The translations under genes and the position numbers were made by a program. 11,661 nt of DNA from JAAFIP01 sp043769005 (GTDB lineage: Bacteria > Pseudomonadota > Gammaproteobacteria > Burkholderiales > Burkholderiaceae_C): the NCBI GenBank assembly GCA_043769005.1, contig JAYVJV010000157.1, positions 1 through 11,661 of the forward strand. The letters run 5' to 3'. Positions 8,002 through 11,661 of this stretch are shown piece after piece. Under the pieces are notes generated by a model. It had not been told where the DNA came from and made no database searches. It saw nothing but the letters and a program-made list of their open reading frames with translations. Each line of letters starts with the position of its first letter. The first letter of the stretch is position 1.

Positions 8002-8595
8002 CTACTGCACTACGCGCTGGCTGTCCAGCGCCGCTTTGTACACCGAGTTCTTCGGCACAGCCATCACGCGGCGCAGCATCGGTTCAAAGGTGCTGATGGG
8101 CAGTATCTCCAGGCTGGCATCAAAGGCCGGGTTATCAAACCATTCCACAAACTCTGCCGTATGCCCGTAGTACGGATGGCTGGCAAACTGGTCGCGCATG
8201 TTGCGGTCCATGCCAATGTGGTGAAAGAAGTTGTAGCCCTGAAATATGCCGTGGTGCTGCACCATCCACAGGTTAGCCTCACTCACAAAAGGCTTGAGGA
8301 TGGCAGCGGCAATGTCGGGGTGGTTGTAGCTGCCCAGCGTATCGCCAATGTCATGCAACAGCGCGCACACCACATACTCGTCGTCGCGTCCCGCCTTAAG
8401 CGCCAGCGTGGCGGTGAGCAGGCAATGGCTGAGCCGGTCCATCGGAAAGCCACCAAAATCGCCGTCCAGCAGTTGCAGGTGCGCCAACACGCGATCAGGC
8501 AAAGTTTTGCCCATCTGCATCGCCTCGGGCACGATCTTGCGCCAGTCGTCTTGGGTGCTGTGCTCCATGCGGGTGAAGGTGGCGCGCTCGGTCAT
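8002..8595 (-). CDS. HD-domain protein, possible PhnZ-like diiron oxygenase or phosphohydrolase
   Basis: A 197-residue cytoplasmic protein with the HD-superfamily fold. Candidate metal ligands are His57 (RLSHCLL), the His81-Asp82 pair (ALLHDIGD), His92 (SYNHPD), His114/His115 (VQHHG) and a late Asp154 (WFDNP). The 24-residue step from the first His to the HD pair, the ALLHDIG wording, the late Asp and a C-terminal FEPML are reminiscent of mixed-valent diiron oxygenases such as PhnZ and TmpB, which cleave hydroxylated aminophosphonates. The comparison is from memory, and a plain HD phosphohydrolase remains possible. The ATG at 8595 is chosen because GAAGGA sits 7 nt upstream; a TTG at 8610 would overlap the previous gene's stop. 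It begins 11 nt after the NylB-like hydrolase gene, so the two are very probably cotranscribed. No phosphonate genes are visible in the window. Confidence 0.8.
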   Translation of the reverse strand: MTERATFTRMEHSTQDDWRKIVPEAMQMGKTLPDRVLAHLQLLDGDFGGFPMDRLSHCLLTATLALKAGRDDEYVVCALLHDIGDTLGSYNHPDIAAAILKPFVSEANLWMVQHHGIFQGYNFFHHIGMDRNMRDQFASHPYYGHTAEFVEWFDNPAFDASLEILPISTFEPMLRRVMAVPKNSVYKAALDSQRVVQ

Positions 8596-8606
8596 GGGGG
8601 AGTCCT

Positions 8607-9938
8607 TCAAGGTTTCTCCATCAAATGCTTGGCCAGCGCATGAAACGCAGGCAGCGAGGTTGGGTCGTTAAACGCGTTGGCGGGCATGGGGAAGGAGGCG
8701 AAGCGGGCGATCACCATGTCGGCCTTGGGGTCGATGTAAATGGTCTGGCCGTGCACGCCGCGCGCGGCAAACGCGCCGTGCTCGTTGTGCGACACCCACC
8801 ACATATTGCGGTAGCTCCAGCCGGGCAGCAGCTTGTAGCCCGCAGTTGCAAACTGCGCTTTGTCAGCACCCTTGCGGATGTCGGCCACGACGGATTTGGG
8901 CACGATCTGCTGGCCATTGTAGTAGCCGTCCAGGCGCATCATTTCGCCAAAGCGGGCCATGTCGCGCAGGCTGGCGTTCATGCCGCCCCCGGCAAACTCG
9001 TTGCCTACGCTGTCCACCGCAAAGTAGGCATCCTGCTCGGCCCCCAGCTTGCTCCAGATACGCTCTTGCAGGTTCTCGCCAATCGACTTGCCCGTAGCGC
9101 GGCGGATCATCCAGCCCAGTGCGTCGGTATTTACCGTTTTGTAGGCAAAGGCCTGGCCGTGCGTGCCCTCTGGCTGCACGGTTTGCAAAAACTCGTAGAA
9201 GGTTTTAGGCCCTGCATAGCCGGGTGGGCGCGGCAGCACACCACCTGCGCGAACGTGGTCGAAGACTTCGGCTTTGGGGTCGGCGTAGTTTTCGGAGTAT
9301 TTGATGCCCGTGGTCATGTCCAGCACCTGGCGCACCGTGGCATTGCCAAAGCCGGTGTCTTTCAGCTCGGCGACGTAGTTAGCCACAGGCGCGCTCTCGT
9401 CCAGTTTGCCTTCGGCCACCAGCATGGCACCGATGGTGCCGAAAAAAGATTTAGTGACCGAGTGCGCTATGTGCTGGCCGTCCGCCTTGAGCGCCCCCGC
9501 ATAGCGCTCGTACACCACACGGCCCTTGTGCAGCACCACGATGCCGTCGGTGTAGTTGGCATCAAATGACTGCGCCCAGGTCATGGTGTTGGCCGCGCCC
9601 AGCACCTGAAAACTCACACCATCAATATCGACGCGCTCGGCACGCGGCAGCACACTGACGGCGGCATTCCCACGCGCCACACTGGTGGTGGGCAACAACT
9701 GGCGGATATTGGAAAACGACCAGCGAAATTGCGGAAACGCATAGAAGCTGCCATTGGCAAACTGCACTACCTTGTTGGCTGGCGGCGGTGAGCCCTGCAT
9801 CCAGCCCAGCTTGACGGGGTCGGTCTCTTGCGCCGTGGGCAACTTAGGTGGGGTTTGGGCATGGCAGGGCAGCGCGGTGGCCAGGCTTGCGACGACTAGC
9901 GCGGCTTGCAGCGCGCGGGATGTAGTTGAGATTTTCAT
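8607..9938 (-). CDS. Secreted serine hydrolase of the beta-lactamase fold, NylB-like
   Basis: Probable periplasmic amidase or esterase of the class C beta-lactamase/6-aminohexanoate-dimer hydrolase family. The 443-residue precursor starts with a Sec signal peptide (basic residues, hydrophobic 10-22, likely cleavage after CHA at 25-27). The nucleophile motif SVTK gives Ser160 and Lys163. A conserved Tyr266 in FAYKTVNTD fits the third catalytic residue, and GVHGQ corresponds to the C-terminal catalytic-domain motif. Resemblance to Arthrobacter NylB as I remember it is broad. It includes the pre-domain FRWSFSNIRQLLPTTSV and a YSENY motif (214-218) matching the region of NylB Tyr170, which assists amide cleavage. 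NylB itself lacks a signal peptide, so the exported form is a difference. True substrates may be esters, peptides or beta-lactams. No strong Shine-Dalgarno precedes the ATG. It is first in a unit with the HD-domain gene. Confidence 0.88.
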   Translation of the reverse strand: MKISTTSRALQAALVVASLATALPCHAQTPPKLPTAQETDPVKLGWMQGSPPPANKVVQFANGSFYAFPQFRWSFSNIRQLLPTTSVARGNAAVSVLPRAERVDIDGVSFQVLGAANTMTWAQSFDANYTDGIVVLHKGRVVYERYAGALKADGQHIAHSVTKSFFGTIGAMLVAEGKLDESAPVANYVAELKDTGFGNATVRQVLDMTTGIKYSENYADPKAEVFDHVRAGGVLPRPPGYAGPKTFYEFLQTVQPEGTHGQAFAYKTVNTDALGWMIRRATGKSIGENLQERIWSKLGAEQDAYFAVDSVGNEFAGGGMNASLRDMARFGEMMRLDGYYNGQQIVPKSVVADIRKGADKAQFATAGYKLLPGWSYRNMWWVSHNEHGAFAARGVHGQTIYIDPKADMVIARFASFPMPANAFNDPTSLPAFHALAKHLMEKP

Positions 9939-10045
9939 GCGGTGAGTCTACGGTGTGAAAAACCTTGCCGGGTACAGATAAACCCGCATTTCATACTTTT
10001 TGCTTCGCGCACGGATGACTCCATCGCATGCGTAGAGGTATCGCA

Positions 10046-10417
10046 TCAGGCGCTGCGCACTTCCAAAATTTCAAAATCAATTGCTTCGCGGTAGGTCTTG
10101 GCATCGTGCTGGGCCAGGTGCAGCAAAATTTTGGGGGCATGGGCTTTGACTACACGGGGCAACAGGAAGCCGATGGCTACCATGGGCAGACCCGCCCATA
10201 CATAGCCCGACAGCGCCAGCGCAGCGCCAATGCCCAGGAGCGGCAGTGCAATGCCGACGATGAACAGCCGATGCTTGATGTATTTTTGCGCCCGCTCGGG
10301 GTTCACAATCACCCGGAATCGCCCCTGGGGCAGGCCTGCGCGAAACTCGGCAAACGGTACATCCAGGGTCAAAGGATGATCCGGGGCGGTGGCTGGCGTT
10401 GCATCGGGCGCGCTCAT
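10046..10417 (-). CDS. Hypothetical small membrane protein, two transmembrane helices
   Basis: I do not recognise this 123-residue protein. It has a soluble N-terminus of about 48 residues rich in Pro, Ala and Asp, with a conserved-looking stretch GRFRVIVNPERAQKYIKHR. This is followed by two closely spaced hydrophobic helices (about 50-70 and 74-88) separated by only a few residues, as in a hairpin anchored in the inner membrane, and then a charged C-terminal tail of about 35 residues (KAHAPKILLHL...). By the positive-inside rule both ends probably face the cytoplasm. It lies divergent from the ketopantoate-reductase gene across 83 nt and 107 nt upstream of the NylB-like hydrolase gene on the same strand. 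Coding is supported by the sensible composition, membrane topology and fit between neighbours. The ATG at 10417 is the natural start, with no strong ribosome site. Confidence 0.75.
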   Translation of the reverse strand: MSAPDATPATAPDHPLTLDVPFAEFRAGLPQGRFRVIVNPERAQKYIKHRLFIVGIALPLLGIGAALALSGYVWAGLPMVAIGFLLPRVVKAHAPKILLHLAQHDAKTYREAIDFEILEVRSA

Positions 10418-10490
10418 GGCTTGGGTCTTTCAGGTGTGGCAGGTACGTAGTCAAGATTGTGCCTATCATTGTGCTTGGTTTGAACATACT

Positions 10491-10496
10491 GGAGAG
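10491..10496 (+). promoter_or_regulatory. Ribosome binding site that fixes a TTG start
   Basis: GGAGAG lies four bases before the TTG at 10501, giving an effective Shine-Dalgarno spacing. It supports that TTG over the more upstream in-frame ATG at 10399, which would add 34 residues with no family match and overlap the divergent gene's 5' end. Confidence 0.7.
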
Positions 10497-10500
10497 AGAT

Positions 10501-11433
10501 TTGAAATTTGCAATTTTAGGGGCTGGCTCGCTGGGCAGCGCCATCGGCGGTGTGCTGACCGAGGCGGGGCATAGCGTGTGCTTGATTACGCGCAACCAGG
10601 CGCATGTGGAGGCCATCAACCAGCGCGGTTTGGTACTACGCACTGATGGCGTAGACCGCACAGTGAAAGCGCAAGCAGCTACTAGTGCGATAGCAGCGGG
10701 CGTGGTGGACTGTGTGATTGTGCTGGTTAAATCTGCGCAGACCCGCCAGGCGATGGAAGCAACCCTGTCGCTGCTGGGGCCTGATACCACGGTGCTGTCT
10801 TTGCAAAACGGCTTGGGGCATGAAGACATATTGAGTGACGTGGTGGGCCGGGGCCGGGTACTGGCGGGCAAATGCTATTGCGGTGGGCAAATCATCGCGC
10901 CGGGGCAGGTGATCTGCGGCACCAAGGGCAAAGACACGCATATGGGTGAGCTCGATGGCTCCATGAGTCCGCGCATTTTGCGTATTGCCGCCGCGTTCAA
11001 TGGTGCAGGTCTGCACACGGTGGTGAGCGACAACATCATGGGCACGATCTGGGACAAGCTGTTTATCAATGTAGCCACGGGTGCGCTCAGCGGCATCACG
11101 CGCCTGGCTTATGGTGATTTGTACCAAGTGCCGGAGCTGCGCGAGTGTGCCGTGGCGGCTGTGCGTGAAGCCATGGCGGTGGCCCAGGCGCGCGGCGTGC
11201 GTACCAGCATCACCGACCCGCTACAGGCCTGGACAAAGGCGGGCGCGGGCTTGCCGTATGAATTTAAAGCTTCCATTTTGCAAACCCTGGAGCGCGGTGT
11301 GCGTACCGAGGTGGACTACATCAACGGCGCGGTGGTGCAACTGGGTGCGCAGCATGGCGTGCCCACCCCGGTGAATGCGACCCTGTTGGCTTGTATCAAG
11401 GGGTTGGAGCAGTTGTTGCCTCCCAGTTTGTAA
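10501..11433 (+). CDS. panE: 2-dehydropantoate 2-reductase (ketopantoate reductase family)
   Basis: Cytoplasmic NADPH-dependent reductase. In the pantothenate pathway it converts ketopantoate to pantoate, but the family is broad and bacterial paralogs may act on other 2-keto acids. The 310 residues, close to the usual ~300, begin at a TTG directly on the Rossmann motif KFAILGAGSLGSAIGG (2-17). Further family signatures are LVKSAQT with Lys77, LQNGLGHEDI with Asn103, WDKLFIN with the probable catalytic Lys186 and Asn190, and RGVRTEVDYINGAVV with Glu270 near the substrate site. All key positions are present, so it should be active. It is transcribed away from the small membrane-protein gene. 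A sequence resembling the reverse of the dispersed repeat core lies inside the coding region at 10669-10681. A large predicted RNA structure begins directly after the stop codon. Confidence 0.88.
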   Translation: MKFAILGAGSLGSAIGGVLTEAGHSVCLITRNQAHVEAINQRGLVLRTDGVDRTVKAQAATSAIAAGVVDCVIVLVKSAQTRQAMEATLSLLGPDTTVLSLQNGLGHEDILSDVVGRGRVLAGKCYCGGQIIAPGQVICGTKGKDTHMGELDGSMSPRILRIAAAFNGAGLHTVVSDNIMGTIWDKLFINVATGALSGITRLAYGDLYQVPELRECAVAAVREAMAVAQARGVRTSITDPLQAWTKAGAGLPYEFKASILQTLERGVRTEVDYINGAVVQLGAQHGVPTPVNATLLACIKGLEQLLPPSL

Positions 11434-11661
11434 GTCCACTCTGCGTCTTCGCTGTTTCGTGCTAAGTCTTCGCGGGAGTTTGACAGTCGCACTCCAACTC
11501 AGCTCGCTATCGTGGAACGCAGGAGGGTGACCGTTGCGGCACAACCCTACTCGCTGCCCCGGCGCTTGGGGTGAGTGGCGTAGCGGCATAAAGGGGGAGT
11601 AGGCGGTCATAGACCGCCACGGAGGACAGCCGCGTAGCCAATCACCCCAAGTGCCGGGGCA
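11434..11661 (+). ncRNA. Candidate structured RNA, possibly HEARO/omega RNA, cut by the right edge
   Basis: No convincing gene is seen in these 228 nt, but extensive base pairing is. GGAGT (11475-11479) pairs with ACTCC (11491-11495). AGGGT (11524-11528) pairs with ACCCT (11544-11548). The 20-nt arm 11555-11574 pairs with 11642-11661 without a mismatch (one G-U pair). Inside it TGGC (11576-11579) pairs with GCCA (11637-11640) and GCGGC (11583-11587) with GCCGC (11629-11633), leaving a symmetric GTA/GTA internal loop. GGCGGTC (11602-11608) and GACCGCC (11612-11618) form a 7-bp hairpin with a 3-nt loop. Size, the long closing helix and the location after a gene end suggest the guide RNA of an IscB-type element, whose nuclease gene would begin just right of the window. 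An IS110 bridge RNA or another mobile-element RNA is also possible. The 5' end is unknown; positions 11434 to about 11470 may be flank or guide. Confidence 0.5.

Noticed and set aside
8625..9569. Plus-strand open frame of 314 codons opposite the NylB-like gene
   Set aside because: It lies antisense to a gene with signal peptide and catalytic motifs; His/Gly/Val-rich shadow without recognisable domains.
9969..9986. Small hairpin CGGGT/ACCCG upstream of the NylB-like gene
   Set aside because: Five base pairs with an eight-base loop is within chance expectation in this GC-rich sequence, and no other signal accompanies it.
10456..10474. ATTGTGC direct repeat (10456-10462 and 10468-10474) as an operator or promoter of panE
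   Set aside because: The units are only seven bases, and no properly spaced -10/-35 pair can be built around them.
10399..10500. Upstream ATG extension of panE by 34 residues
   Set aside because: The extension has no family similarity and overlaps the divergent gene's start; GGAGAG before the TTG at 10501 and the immediate Rossmann motif favour the shorter form.
11527..11574. Tiny open frame starting at a GTG close after AGGAGG
   Set aside because: It gives only 15 residues with virtually no spacing from the Shine-Dalgarno-like sequence, and the region is better explained by RNA structure.
1..11661. CRISPR array, tRNA or rRNA genes
   Set aside because: No regularly spaced repeats of CRISPR type and no tRNA cloverleaf or rRNA-like sequence was seen on either strand.

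Overview
The window is high-GC, densely packed bacterial chromosome and most resembles a betaproteobacterium of the Comamonadaceae (Rhodoferax/Polaromonas/Acidovorax-like). The reasons are the gene order xseB-ispA-dxs next to a divergent Rieske oxygenase gene, the protein sequences themselves, and an AT-rich intergenic repeat with the core ATAGCTGCTTAC...GGCCTA, which I recognise from that family. No search was run, so the taxonomy is an inference.

Layout, left to right. Positions 1-3366 (+) hold the 3' part of a gene for a fused HyuA-HyuB 5-oxoprolinase/hydantoinase-type enzyme, cut by the left edge. Converging on it is a minus-strand isoprenoid block: xseB (exonuclease VII small subunit), ispA (farnesyl diphosphate synthase) and dxs (first step of the MEP pathway). 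xseB and ispA overlap by ATGA. A copy of the AT-rich repeat separates ispA from dxs. Divergent from xseB is a Rieske-type non-heme iron oxygenase gene (6736-7875, +), with a hairpin in its leader and an 11-bp tandem triplication over its stop codon. A second repeat copy follows it.

Positions 8002-9938 (-) hold a two-gene unit. The first gene encodes a secreted serine hydrolase of the beta-lactamase fold that closely resembles 6-aminohexanoate-dimer hydrolase NylB. The second, 11 nt downstream, encodes an HD-domain protein whose metal-ligand spacing recalls the PhnZ-type diiron oxygenases. Further right are a small two-helix membrane protein gene (-) and a divergent ketopantoate-reductase-family gene (+) with a TTG start.

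The most interesting feature is at the right edge. The 228 nt after the reductase stop codon (11434-11661) contain no convincing gene but can fold into an elaborate RNA. A 20-bp long-range helix (one G-U pair) encloses a two-part inner helix and a 7-bp hairpin, and two further hairpins lie upstream. This looks like a mobile-element-associated structured RNA. My leading guess is a HEARO/omega RNA that would precede an iscB gene just outside the window; an IS110-type bridge RNA is an alternative. The protein that would settle this is not visible.

Functionally, the central block is housekeeping (isoprenoid precursors, DNA repair nuclease subunit). The flanking genes are catabolic or accessory oxygenases and hydrolases whose substrates cannot be read from the sequence.
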